Shown one piece after another: positions 56,701 through 64,000 of a stretch of DNA of 64,000 nt (position 1 is its first letter; each line of letters opens with the position of its first letter). The notes under the pieces are model-generated. The model had not been told where the DNA came from. It did no database searches and was given only the letters and a program-made list of their open reading frames with translations. The position numbers and the translations under genes are program-made. Source of the stretch: Ligula intestinalis (taxonomy: Eukaryota; Platyhelminthes; Cestoda; Diphyllobothriidea; Diphyllobothriidae). The stretch is from positions 13,948,810 through 14,012,809 of the forward strand of contig JAYGXS010000010.1 in NCBI GenBank assembly GCA_036362985.1, read 5' to 3'.

Positions 56701-59700
56701 TTCGTCTCCAAAAAGCTTTTTTCGGTAGGGCTTTCTTGTGAGGCCGCTTTTGTGCTGTTAAAAATGAACAGCTACTCTCAGCCGTTTAGTAGCTCGATTT
56801 TCCACCAATTTTCAATTTTTGTCCCGCTTTATGGATTTTCGCTACTGCAAAGCATGTAAAAATGTCTGACAGCAGACAATGTGAAGTTTTACCAACAAAA
56901 GGACAGAAGACTGTACTTGCCGTTTCGAGCTGATTTGCTGTCAGTAGCCAGCCATTACTCAACCGCAACTTGCGAGTCGTCCTCGAATTCAATGTTTCAC
57001 CAAGCTGGGTGCTTAGTTAACAGAGCCACAAACTCGCACTTGATCAGCTTCGATGGGAAACATTCAGTCCCGTACGAGGTGGCTTTCAACTGCCCGTTCT
57101 GGTCTTAAAACGGAATACGATCGTGCCGCTTTAAGATCTCACAGTCGCCTGTTTAGAAAATACTCGTCAGTAGTCGAGGTGTTATATCTGTTTTAACAAA
57201 TGTGACTGTCCTGTCTACTCTTATCTTTCTTTTCTCTTTTTTGTGCTACGGTCCTGACTAGAACTCTTATACGACACACGACGTTTGCATTCTGTCTGCT
57301 AATGGGTCAAAGCGCTAAATGCCAATCTTACTGGAAGTTCCCTCCAATTATTCAAACGTTGGATTTCTAACGCACACAATGTTCGCAGGTTTAATTTCAC
57401 TCTTCATTGACTCTGACCATTATCCGAATTTAAGATCCGTGACTTCTGTTTTCCGGGCGTGACATTTGAGACAGCAATCAACTGCTGCCTGTAGAAGACA
57501 AGGTGATTGAGGAGCTTCTTTAGGGGGACTTCCGACAGCTAGGTTACCTTTATATGTCTGGAATTTAATGTAGTACATAATTGCAGTATACGAGACTCCC
57601 ACGAAAACACTAGTTCACATTTGCTCTCCTAGTGGCTCAAGCCAGCACATATGATAGAAGTTGCGAGTTTAACAATCCAGGTAGTTACTACTTTGGCTTT
57701 CCAATGGAAGACCGTTTGGACAGTAATTCCGAATTTTACCTTCAGAATCCAAAAACGGTATATTACATGCACACGTACTGGTCTTGAATTGGAATGAATT
57801 ACTAAATTAGCAGTTTTGCAAGCTAAATTAAGGTGCTGACGTAATCTCACCTCACCGTTACCTTTTTTTAGTGAACACTTTTTTGAAAACATCGTTATGC
57901 CCACCGGAATGAGTTTTTGTCTTCACTTTGTGGAATTTTTGCATCTTGCCTGATCGATTTATCCTACATATTGTAGTCCAATTTAACCTCTGCAAATGAA
58001 CGTTTCAAAGACCTATTCGCTGCATTCAGCAGCTACAACTGCCTCGTCTTCAATGGGTTCAGTGTGCTTGAGGATCGTCTGATGTCGGGAGAGTCCGAGG
58101 TAGGGTGTTCGTTTTTTTCATCTCCTATATATAATTTTGATCGTATTCTCAATTCCTTTGTTGGCAGATTAAGTTTTCTAAAACTGTTTGCGAATAAATC
58201 TGCTCTATAAGTCAGGCCCTCTGAGACCTCTGCGTACATACAATCCTTAGGGTCGTAGCCAAAACAGTGGTTTTATGTAAAGAAGATGAAGTCGCGATCT
58301 CTGGAATAATAGTTGTATTCTGAGCTTTCGGCTCCACATGAGAAACCAAATGCAAATCAAAGACCCGCTGGACGTAGGTGAACAATCTGGCGTCATTTAT
58401 CAGGTGCCATGTCGCGAATGTTCTTGCCATTATACAGGGCAGACCGGGCGACGATTTAGCTAGCAAAAAAGGAGCACAAACCGGCAGTGCGGAAAGGCGA
58501 CCCACAGTACCAGATCGCTGCCCACACTCTGGAAGAGGGCCATGAATTCGACTTCTCGAATACACGGATAATGGCACGAGCCGCTAATAGGACGGGACGC
58601 GAACTGCTGGAGGCCTGGATGTCAGATTCCAACTCCATAAACAGGCATGTGGATATACCGCCCTGTTATTTTGCCATCTGTGCCCGCTACCAGAAACCAG
58701 GGCCCAGTTCCTCTACAAGCCTGCAGGCCACCACCTCAAGGTCACACGCCGCCACTCCAGGCGCGCGTCGGAGATAAGATAACGTGAGAACGGACGTAGC
58801 ATGGACAGAGACAAATCAATAATTGCCACTATCCACCCCCTCCCTTACCAACCCCATTTATGCGTAGCTGACGTTTGCTGTCCTCAATTACTCTGACGAT
58901 AGCTTCTCGTGTGGAGCCGAAAGCTCAGAATACAACTATTGTTCTTGAGATCGCGTCTTCGTCTTCTTTACAACAAGAATCTGGGGCACGCATATTCGCT
59001 TCTATTAGTAGTTTTATGCTTGTGGTGACATAATAGCGTTGGTCTATGCGCTCCCCGAGTGGCGAATAGCTTTGGCCAAACTGGGGCTCAGCAAAAAATA
59101 TACGTTGGGCAGGTCGTTGTTGTTGGTGTAGATCGAATGGGGACCCGTGAACCATGACTCAATCAACTCGCGACTCACACGATTGTGACCTTTTGTTTAA
59201 ACAACTGCAAGGAGTTGCCAATCCATATTCGGTGCTGAGGTTCAGTTTGACCAAAGCAACTCGCCACTCGAGGAACGCACAGGCCATTGCGTCGTCTAAC
59301 GTCAGAGCCAGGGAGCCAGACGGCTGAGCAATCATCATGCCCGAGCTTACCACCCGTGATGAAAGTTCAAGACCCGCACGCTGGCCATGAAGCAATTAGT
59401 GCACAAGCGGGCAATTTTCATCGATAGGGAGCCGTAAATTGTCCTAAGTATGCCCTAGGATAGTGATTATATCCTATAGATACTGCAACGCCCTGTGTAT
59501 GTATTACCCGTTTCGTCTGTTGCCTCTGATGATGGATCTGCGACGGACTTCGAAAAGTAAGGCGAGTAAACGTCTTGTCCAAGCGATCGCATCTGGTTTT
59601 ACTCAGTTACTTTTTGGGACTTGCACGTTGTATAGTTATTCTCTGTTCTGCTGTTTTCTTCTGCAACTTTGAGAAAACACCTAAAAGCTTCGAAAATTCC

Positions 59701-62700
59701 AGGTGTTCGGTCCATCTTTCCCATAGTTAACACATTAAGATACTTTGTACTAAATGCAGGACTTTATTCCCGGTACTGTTACTCCCACCCTTACTCCTTC
59801 CTCTTCTTCATCCTCCTCTTCCTGATCCTTACACCTGGACTTTGTATCTATTTCATACTTTTCATCAATAGTTTGTCGTGCTCGTTGTTTTTGTCCTTAT
59901 GGCTTGCTATAACGTTTACTAAGGTGTAATTAGCAAGGGGGCCGTCGTACTTGCTCGCAGTATTTAGATCATGAAGAAAATCAACTTTCTGTTGTAATTT
60001 ACCATACTGGCAGCACAGGTACTAGCTAAAAGCCCAGACACGCGTATATGTCGTGGCTTGACACAGCTGCGAGGGGTAAGGCTCATCAGTGGGCCCCCAG
60101 CACTTCCTGTGTACTTTCTAGTGGATACTCCTGATGGCAGACTGTGACTAGTACGCGGTTATCCCGCAGTGGCTGATGAACTTCGGCCCAAATATTTATA
60201 TTGGCTTTCCCTATTTTGCTTTCTTGTTCATATGTCGGTTTTAAAGTTTCGATTTGTAAATTTCCTTCGAAATTGATTCATGTGCTCGATACAGATCATT
60301 TCATTGAAGGTCCTTGTTGTCCTTGAGCAAAAAACAGGCGCACTTGGCGTCTTTTTAACCCGAAAGCCTACGGACCAAAGCGTCCCGGCTGTCTAAATGT
60401 GGTTAAGCCTTTGCGTTGATCGACTTGAAGGTGGTATGGTGTTCCGAAGTTCCTAAATTTGAAAGTGCACCTCCACCATGCACTCCTCTACTACACCGGT
60501 TGGAAGATTCAGAATTGTGCCGGACGCGGCTGGGCATTTATAGACAGCCTCCTCCATGTGGTACTAACGCCGTCGCTCGCAGCCACTTTATAGCCAACTG
60601 ACTTTCCATATCACTGCTCAGTCACGTCCGAAGCCATCGCTGCTGCACGGTCTAAACGTGCTCATCTGCGAGATGCAAGAACCTCCTGCTTGTCCAACTA
60701 GCCATAACCCGAGACCGTTCGATTTTCCGCCACTTTTAGTCGCGATACCTGTCCACAAGTAGACCGACAGACAGGCGGGTCGAGTGCCAAAAAGAGCAGC
60801 TCTATCACCTCCGTTTTTATCACTTTGAGGCATGGGGCTTATCTGCATTTGCATTTTCTAAAAAAACGTTTCTCAACTAATTTTTTGATCTGAAAAAAGT
60901 CATTAAAAATATGACGAAACAACACAAAAATACCAAGGGTGAACGACTATACCATCTGAAAACAGTGACTAGGAACCCCTTTAACCAACTAAGGAAACGT
61001 GTGTTCCAACCTACCACCTACAACAGGCCCATATAAGAAACCAGTGGAATAACTCTAATTCCAAGTTGGAAGTTGCAGGAATGTAGGAGAGAGAGGGTAA
61101 TTTCTCAGTCAGCTGCAACTTAACCCAAGCTACTGAAGTCAGACATCACAACATTACTATATAACTCAATATTTATAATTAGTATTTTGATTTGAACATC
61201 ACATTGCACCTTTACCCTTATAGTTAATTACCGTCCGGGAATACCCGTAGCTATATTCTCTAGGGAGCGCTGGATTCCTCCCCATGTAACTATCCCCTGT
61301 CTGATTCAACCCGTAGCAAACGAGGTAAATTTAGCAATTCTTATCGGTTCACTTAATTTCTTGACGATCTGGTCCCCTCATCTGTCTTAGCAAACACAAT
61401 CCTTAAGTGTTAAACGATTTACTCGTACTTTGAAAGATCCGTACTTCCGAGACCCGATCATTTCTTTTTTAGTATTATAACACCCGCCTGTCTTTTGCGG
61501 CAACGGTCTAATTTGAAACGTTTGTTAATTAGTGGGCAAGTCGGCTACTCGCCTCGGAACGCGAATGCAGAGAAGCGATGAGCAAGCTTTTCCTCCTTGA
61601 AGAACGTTTCTCCAAGCTCACTCGTGACAAAGAAACAGAGAGAGATTCGCGGTAAGCTTACTTACCTATTAAAAACCGATTCACCGTCGCACCTACCCCT
61701 CCAACCCTCCTGATTGGGAGACTGTTGCTGCCCCTCCTGTATATATGTGGCTGAGGATTACTAAAAAAGTGACGTGAGACCGAGGTGGCCATTTCTGGAT
61801 TATTAGTCGTCGTCAGTTAGCCGTATGCAATCCACGTTTTAGAGGTTTGCAGTAGATGACATATCTCAATAAAATTAATTTGAATGGTACACTTTGATCT
61901 CGCTTAACAAGGATTCCATAGGTAGGCTCCTAATATCGATTTTTATGCGGTAATAGTAAGACTCAAATGTACTGAAAAGGACAGATATTTTTTTCAACTA
62001 AGAGAATGCCTCGGGCGAATCTTAGTTTGACCCGCATCTTGCGTTGCATTAAACTATTAGTCTCTGCCTATTTTTATTGCAACCTCACCTTAGTGGTCTT
62101 TTATGAAATGAAAAATTTGGTTTCGATGCATGCTGTAAATGAGGTTCCCTTTTTACCAGGAATTGAATTGTGAAATGAGAACACATATTTTCACTGTCTC
62201 AAAATTAACGCTTTTTATGATAATTTTTCAAACTAAATTTATCGTTTTGGACTATTTATTATACGTCTTATATCTTGCAGCCTTGCCGAGGTCTGGAAGA
62301 AGTATGCTATGTTGGAGGATGAATTTCGCTCAGCTCTGCAATCAGAGACCATTAGGTATGATCAGGTAATATTGCCTCTGCTCAATGGTTGCTGCGTTTT
62401 ATATACTGTTGATGTTATTCACACAAGTTGATGGTCAACTGAACCTGAATACTTAAAACACAATAATTTAAGATATCTGTCCGCTTACTGAACAGCCTCT
62501 GTATTTGCGTTGGGTTTCTGTGAACGGAAATACTATCTCTCTATTCTAATTATCGGAGTTATCTCTGCATGGGGTCATTGGACCACTTATTGGAAACGAT
62601 CTCCTGAATGACTACATATCTCCAACTTGCTCGCCCTCTACTGCGTTGAGCCTCGCTCTCGAATCCCGTCAGCAGCCGTATAGCGACTAATAGTATAGAC

Positions 62701-63720
62701 AGATGAGCATTACCGTCATAGACGACCGAGACTAGAATGATCGTTTCCGGCTTACTATCCCTCATCGGCCAGCCGTACCCAATCGCAGGCGGTCCAATAC
62801 CAGAGGGTTGAACTTGCCTGGATGATTATGACGGATGGCGTATGTAAACGTGGGGAATAGGTTGACATAAGCCGTCATACGGTCATCCCAAAGACTGCAT
62901 TAAAGGTCATAGTTCAGGCGAAGATCGAACGTCTCCTGCGATTTGTGGAGGCCGCTGCAATACGGAGAACAAAACCAGAACTCTATAAGCAGCTGGATGC
63001 CCTGATCAACCTTGCATTACCGTGGTAACGATCAATCAACCCATTCCCTTCGCCGTATAACCGACTGCTGCTCTGTCATTTGCTTCCCTTGTTTAGTCAC
63101 GCTTGACAAGCTTTCACTGTAAAATGAACCGTCTTGTTTCGACAATTGCCTTTTCCCTCCTCTTCGTCATCACCATGAAAAAGATCGATAGTGTGCATGT
63201 TGGAATGGATCCGACAAAGAAAAAGGAGTCCGGAACGGCCACGTCTGGCTTGTTAGCTGCCATCAACCAGTCATGATAATAATGATAATTAATGAGTACA
63301 TTAAAATGGGTGTTAATCATTCGCACTGCTTAAGTAGTCATTGTTAGAGAATGCAGTTTTTTGCAACTGGTAGAAAGACGTGCATTCAACAGACCGGCCT
63401 CCTCGCGTGACTGAAATATCTTTGGCATTATGCTGTTCCACAATTATTATTACGGCTGCGTTTAAGGGATTTAATCTAATAAAAAAACACCTTTCCGAAT
63501 TTCGGTCAACATTACATGAGACAACAGATCTTCCATGCATCTTACGTGTGAACTAGTGCTGTCTTTTGGAAAGAAAGTACACTCTTCCCTGTCTGACTCC
63601 CTTAAGCTTTTTGAGCGGACAAAAGGCGCAGAGGAGAGGGCTGCTAGATGTCAAGAAGAACTCGAGGCCACAGCTGGAAATCTCAAGTGCGCAAAAGACC
63701 TCCTGATGAAGCTTAACACA
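44442..63720 (+). CDS. LRRCC1: LRRCC1-like centrosomal protein, 5' part of gene (3' end outside window)
   Basis: The human homologue, leucine-rich repeat and coiled-coil centrosomal protein 1, acts at centrosomes and the ciliary base. Exons supported: 44442-44719, 45592-45818, 45897-46007, 46194-46272 (likely), 50843-50911 (possible), 52125-52221, 53929-54035, 57977-58099, 61533-61651, 62281-62365, 63574-63720. Phases agree within exons 1-4 and again from 52125 to 63720. The first three encode four to five leucine-rich repeats with the family's 'DVSYNHLEGLSELRSLHG' and 'DNPLCGIYGFRTLIFAGLPQL' ending. Later exons encode Glu/Lys/Arg/Leu-rich helical coiled coil. The gene continues past the window. 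Confidence 0.88.
45592..45818 (+). CDS. LRRCC1: LRRCC1 exon 2 (LRR 5 and cap)
   Basis: Acceptor TTTTTTTTAAG, donor GTAGGC. It starts by completing a Thr codon and reads 'LIDLDVSYNHLEGLSELRS', then 'SKLNVTGNSLSFMDAFI' and 'DNPLCGIYG', which matches the conserved end of the LRRCC1 repeat domain. Confidence 0.94.
45897..46007 (+). CDS. LRRCC1: LRRCC1 exon 3 (LRR cap)
   Basis: Acceptor TTCTCTAG, donor GTGACA. It reads 'FRTLIFAGLPQLQSVDGQSR' then 'LEKFAVEHC'. The first two bases complete a Gly codon from exon 2. Confidence 0.92.
46194..46272 (+). CDS. LRRCC1: LRRCC1 exon 4 (likely)
   Basis: With the AG at 46192-46193 as acceptor the phase fits exon 3 and gives 'EEIAVHRQPFEIRRARHKAQ' before a GTGAAT donor. 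The nearby AG at 46190-46191 would run into a stop. The polypyrimidine tract before it is strong. Confidence 0.7.
46273..50842 (+). other. LRRCC1 intron (possibly with missed small exons)
   Basis: About 4.6 kb with many short unremarkable open frames (for example at 46803, 47340, 48380, 49415 and 49738). No domain was recognised. A tRNA-like SINE piece lies at 48700-48840. Coiled-coil exons are hard to see by eye, so one or more may be missed. Confidence 0.55.
48700..48840 (-). mobile_element. tRNA-derived SINE-like fragment
   Basis: The minus strand carries an A-box-like 'TGGCTCACTGGTTGA' and a B-box-like 'GGGTTAGAATCCC' about 45 bases apart. It also has the 'CTGACGACGACTAGAAG' body shared with other SINE copies in this window. 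Confidence 0.6.
50843..50911 (+). CDS. LRRCC1: Possible LRRCC1 exon (69 bases)
   Basis: A strong acceptor (TTTTTATTTTAG) and donor (GTAAGT) bracket 69 bases that are open in two frames. Phase 1 reading joins exon 4 directly; phase 0 reading joins the next exon at 52125. Both cannot hold without a further unseen exon, so the frame is unresolved. Confidence 0.45.
51300..51450 (+). repeat. Degenerate TTAGGG-like (telomeric type) stretch inside the gene
   Basis: TTAGGGTTTTC, TTAGGGTTAGC, GATTAGGGC, CTTAGGGGTTA and similar units recur over about 150 bases. Metazoan telomeres are TTAGGG. The units are scattered and degenerate, so this is an interstitial relic or a chance G/T-rich simple sequence. 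Confidence 0.6.
52125..52221 (+). CDS. LRRCC1: LRRCC1 coiled-coil exon
   Basis: Acceptor CCTTTCAG, donor GTACCT. 32 codons plus one base: 'NPELQAALRQQAESVHKQL', then 'TERIISLESR'. The heptad-like pattern and charge are typical of coiled coil, and the phase joins the exon at 53929. Confidence 0.88.
52538..52765 (+). mobile_element. tRNA-Arg-derived SINE, copy 1
   Basis: The head reads like tRNA-Arg(UCU): an A-box-like 'TGGTAGCTCAAAAGTTAGG', 'CGTTGGGCTTCTAATCAAC' with anticodon-loop CTTCTAA, and a B-box-like 'GGTTTTGGGTTGTGCCCC'. The body ends 'GTGCCGTAACCCATCGATGA'. The acceptor stem does not close, so it is not a tRNA gene. Confidence 0.72.
52785..53065 (+). mobile_element. tRNA-Arg-derived SINE, copy 2 (tandem)
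   Basis: The head has 'ATGGCTAGGGGCGTTGGG', anticodon-loop CTCCTAA and 'GTCGTGATTTCAAGCC'. The end 'ATGCCGTAACCGATCGGTGA' matches copy 1. The middle contains the 'GAAACCAGAAATGGTCAT' segment found in other SINE pieces. Confidence 0.72.
53404..53495 (-). repeat. PLE terminal-repeat fragment with hammerhead-like motif
   Basis: On the minus strand: GTCT, CTAATGA (one change from CTGATGA), a stem II, AAAAC-GTC-AGGC, then 'GCGAATAAAACTATTGTCCC' and a GTC(TTC)n end. It is related to the 18216-18417 arms. Confidence 0.65.
53600..53760 (+). mobile_element. SINE-like body fragment
   Basis: 'ATGACTGGCTACTGACGGCC' with the following 'AATAAGTCAGGTGTGGC' and 'CTCCTTTGTCTTTTTC' recurs inverted at 63180-63280 and, more diverged, at 56870-56960. 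Confidence 0.65.
53929..54035 (+). CDS. LRRCC1: LRRCC1 coiled-coil exon
   Basis: Acceptor GGTATTTTAG, donor GTAAGT. Reads 'GAEEVRLIGLVSSLKQELHN', then 'ERKCKALLETRIRSII'. It ends in phase 0. Confidence 0.88.
54036..55033 (+). other. LRRCC1 intron part, nothing recognised
   Basis: About 1 kb without a clear element; two minus-strand open frames of about 60 codons have no domain. Confidence 0.5.
55034..56560 (-). mobile_element. Penelope-like element, C-terminal RT plus GIY-YIG and 3' repeat
   Basis: On the minus strand the order is RT motif A 'MVSFDVTSLFTSIP' (about 56510-56475), 'GLIAETALQRLE' (about 56292-56257) and 'LDVLVCRKDGGGLKTK'. 'HPIGHKRSCVRALY' follows. The GIY-YIG domain reads 'GQSNYVGETGRLLRTRMAEY' (55630-55570), then '[14 protein letters not shown]'. 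The terminal repeat with a hammerhead-like motif ends the copy near 55060. PLEs combine a telomerase-like RT with this endonuclease. Frameshifts (near 55640, 55480 and 56290) make it inactive. It lies antisense in an LRRCC1 intron. Confidence 0.9.
55107..55149 (-). ncRNA. Hammerhead-like motif, degenerate
   Basis: GGATTCTCAACAGAATCC stem II, then AAAAC-GTC-GGG. The core reads AGATTA where CTGATGA is expected. Confidence 0.42.
56870..56990 (-). mobile_element. SINE-like body fragment (diverged)
   Basis: Minus strand 'AATGGCTGGCTACTGACAGC' followed by an AAATCAGCTCG segment parallels 53660-53690. Confidence 0.5.
57977..58099 (+). CDS. LRRCC1: LRRCC1 exon
   Basis: 41 codons, phase 0 at both ends; acceptor ATATTGTAG, donor GTAGGG. 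Reads 'ANERFKDLFAAFSSYNCLVF', then 'FSVLEDRLMSGESE'. Chosen for its phase match with the flanking exons. Confidence 0.78.
58318..58350 (-). ncRNA. Hammerhead-like motif, lineage 2, truncated core
   Basis: Minus strand GGTTTCTCATGTGGAGCC, GAAAG, CTC, AGAA. The CTGATGA segment is not recognisable. Confidence 0.4.
58890..58929 (+). ncRNA. Hammerhead-like motif, lineage 2
   Basis: CTGACGA (one change from CTGATGA) is at 58893-58899. Stem II pairs GCTTC with GGAGC. GAAA is at 58919-58922, then G-CTC, giving a two-pair stem III (A-U, G-C) and cleavage after C58926. The following AG can pair with CT just before the core. Confidence 0.6.
58976..59420 (-). mobile_element. PLE GIY-YIG tail fragment
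   Basis: The minus strand around 59175-59060 encodes 'HNRVSRELIESWFTGPHSI' then 'NNNDLPNVYF', a third PLE sequence type. The segment 59160-59290 matches 19735-19900. Confidence 0.72.
59522..59563 (+). ncRNA. Hammerhead-like motif, intact CTGATGA
   Basis: GCCT (59522-59525) pairs fully with AGGC (59560-59563). CTGATGA is at 59526-59532, then a GGATCTGCGACGGACTTC stem-loop, GAAAA and GTA. The triplet GTA is allowed by the NUH rule, but the second stem III pair is lost. Confidence 0.58.
59610..61532 (+). other. LRRCC1 intron part, no gene recognised
   Basis: About 1.9 kb. A CT-rich stretch (59780-59870) and several short open frames without domains are all that is seen. Confidence 0.5.
61533..61651 (+). 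CDS. LRRCC1: LRRCC1 coiled-coil exon
   Basis: Acceptor TTAATTAG, donor GTAAGC; incoming phase 0. Reads 'LASERECREAMSKLFLLEER', then 'FSKLTRDKETERDS'. A strongly heptad-like, charged helix. Confidence 0.9.
61760..61860 (-). mobile_element. SINE-like fragment
   Basis: 'GTGGCCATTTCTGGATTATT' with the following AGTCGTCGTCAG is the reverse of the SINE body ('AATAAGCCAGAAATGGCCA' type) also seen at the right end of the window. Confidence 0.6.
62281..62365 (+). CDS. LRRCC1: LRRCC1 coiled-coil exon
   Basis: Acceptor TATCTTGCAG, donor GTAATA. One base completes an Arg codon, then 'LAEVWKKYAMLEDEFRSALQ', 'SETIRYDQ'. Ends in phase 0. Confidence 0.92.
62366..63573 (+). other. LRRCC1 intron
   Basis: About 1.2 kb. 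A minus-strand SINE body fragment lies at 63110-63290; the rest is unremarkable. Confidence 0.6.
63110..63290 (-). mobile_element. SINE-like body fragment
   Basis: Minus strand 'CATGACTGGTTGATGGCAGC', then TAACAAGCCAGACGTGGCC and CTCCTTTTTCTTTGTCGGATCC, parallel to 53660-53740. Confidence 0.65.
63574..63720 (+). CDS. LRRCC1: LRRCC1 coiled-coil exon (last in window)
   Basis: 49 codons, phase 0 at both ends; donor GTAGGT at 63721. Reads 'LKLFERTKGAEERAARCQEE', then 'LEATAGNLKCAKDLLMKL'. The acceptor (TTTTGGAAAG) is modest; an alternative AG at 63556 would not keep the phase. Confidence 0.85.
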
Positions 63721-63949
63721 GTAGGTCATCCCAAACACCTATTTCCTGTCAGTTACACAAGATATGCTCAGTTCTGTGATTATTTTTTTAAATTCTCGTG
63801 CTCATAGTGAAAACTCGTCTCAAGCCCTTGCGGGTTTCCAAACCACGCGTTCTTGCTACTTAAGCCCGTCACCTTGGTCATTTATTTAGATAGGCCTTTC
63901 ACCGATGATAGATCAACCCCTTCCCTTTGTAGATACATTCCTCGTAGAG

Positions 63950-64000
63950 GCATTATCGACAAAAGACAAGCGGTGCTGGAATGGCCATTTCTGGCTTATT
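63950..64000 (-). mobile_element. SINE-like fragment cut by the window edge
   Basis: 'GGAATGGCCATTTCTGGCTT' followed by ATT matches 61790-61812. Confidence 0.5.

Larger units (their letters stand above)
58258..58975 (+). mobile_element. PLE fragment: GIY-YIG domain between inverted terminal repeats
   Basis: 58487-58777 and the frame before it encode a second PLE lineage's GIY-YIG: 'SGVIYQVPCRECSCHYTGQTG' spread over 58395-58450, 'RKGDPQYQIAAHTLEEGHEF', and 'GRELLEAWMSDSNSINRH'. A stop interrupts after 'GRRFS'. Terminal-repeat pieces lie inverted on the two sides (58283-58345 and 58905-58960), each holding 'GTGGAGCCGAAAGCTCAGAA' or its complement. Confidence 0.85.

Noticed and set aside
60416..60854. 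Open frames on both strands near 60.4-60.9 kb as LRRCC1 exons
   Set aside because: Cys/Pro-rich rather than helical, and the flanking exons join in phase without them.

Overview
This window is eukaryotic nuclear DNA. It holds two intron-containing housekeeping genes on the + strand and a dense load of retroelement debris. The mix of Penelope-like elements (PLEs) with hammerhead-like terminal repeats, RTE-type elements with C2H2 tails, CR1-like elements and tRNA-derived SINEs suggests a metazoan, most likely a flatworm and possibly a cestode. That placement is an inference from element style; no marker gene here fixes the species. No prokaryotic operons, CRISPR array, rRNA or functional tRNA gene was seen.

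Layout: 1-775 is the 3' end of a CR1-like RT. 4250-7760 holds a short RTE fragment and a long broken RTE element. 7839-8600 is an endonuclease remnant on the minus strand. 9746-19219 is a complete gene for mitochondrial phenylalanyl-tRNA synthetase (FARS2). Its eight coding exons keep consistent phases and give 481 codons; its introns carry PLE remnants, hammerhead-like repeats and two TIR elements. 19500-20535 is PLE and RT debris. 20860-24440 is a gene-free zone of old diverged repeats. 25340-28900 is a rearranged set of non-LTR pieces, including an RTE element split into opposite orientations. 30135-43225 is a nest of CR1-like elements: one family in inverted copies around a second family, with a small TIR element inserted in one of them.

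44442 to beyond 63720 is the 5' part of a second host gene. Its leucine-rich repeats followed by coiled-coil exons match LRRCC1, a centrosomal/ciliary protein. It is incomplete at the 3' end. Its large introns contain SINEs and several PLE fragments.

The two host genes are not functionally linked: one charges mitochondrial tRNA-Phe, the other is a centrosome/cilium structural protein. The most interesting recurrent signal is a set of about eleven hammerhead-ribozyme-like motifs with an apparently two-base-pair stem III. In two PLE lineages the bases at that second pair are swapped in a compensatory way. One pair lies head to head in a nearly perfect ~98-bp-arm palindrome inside a FARS2 intron.
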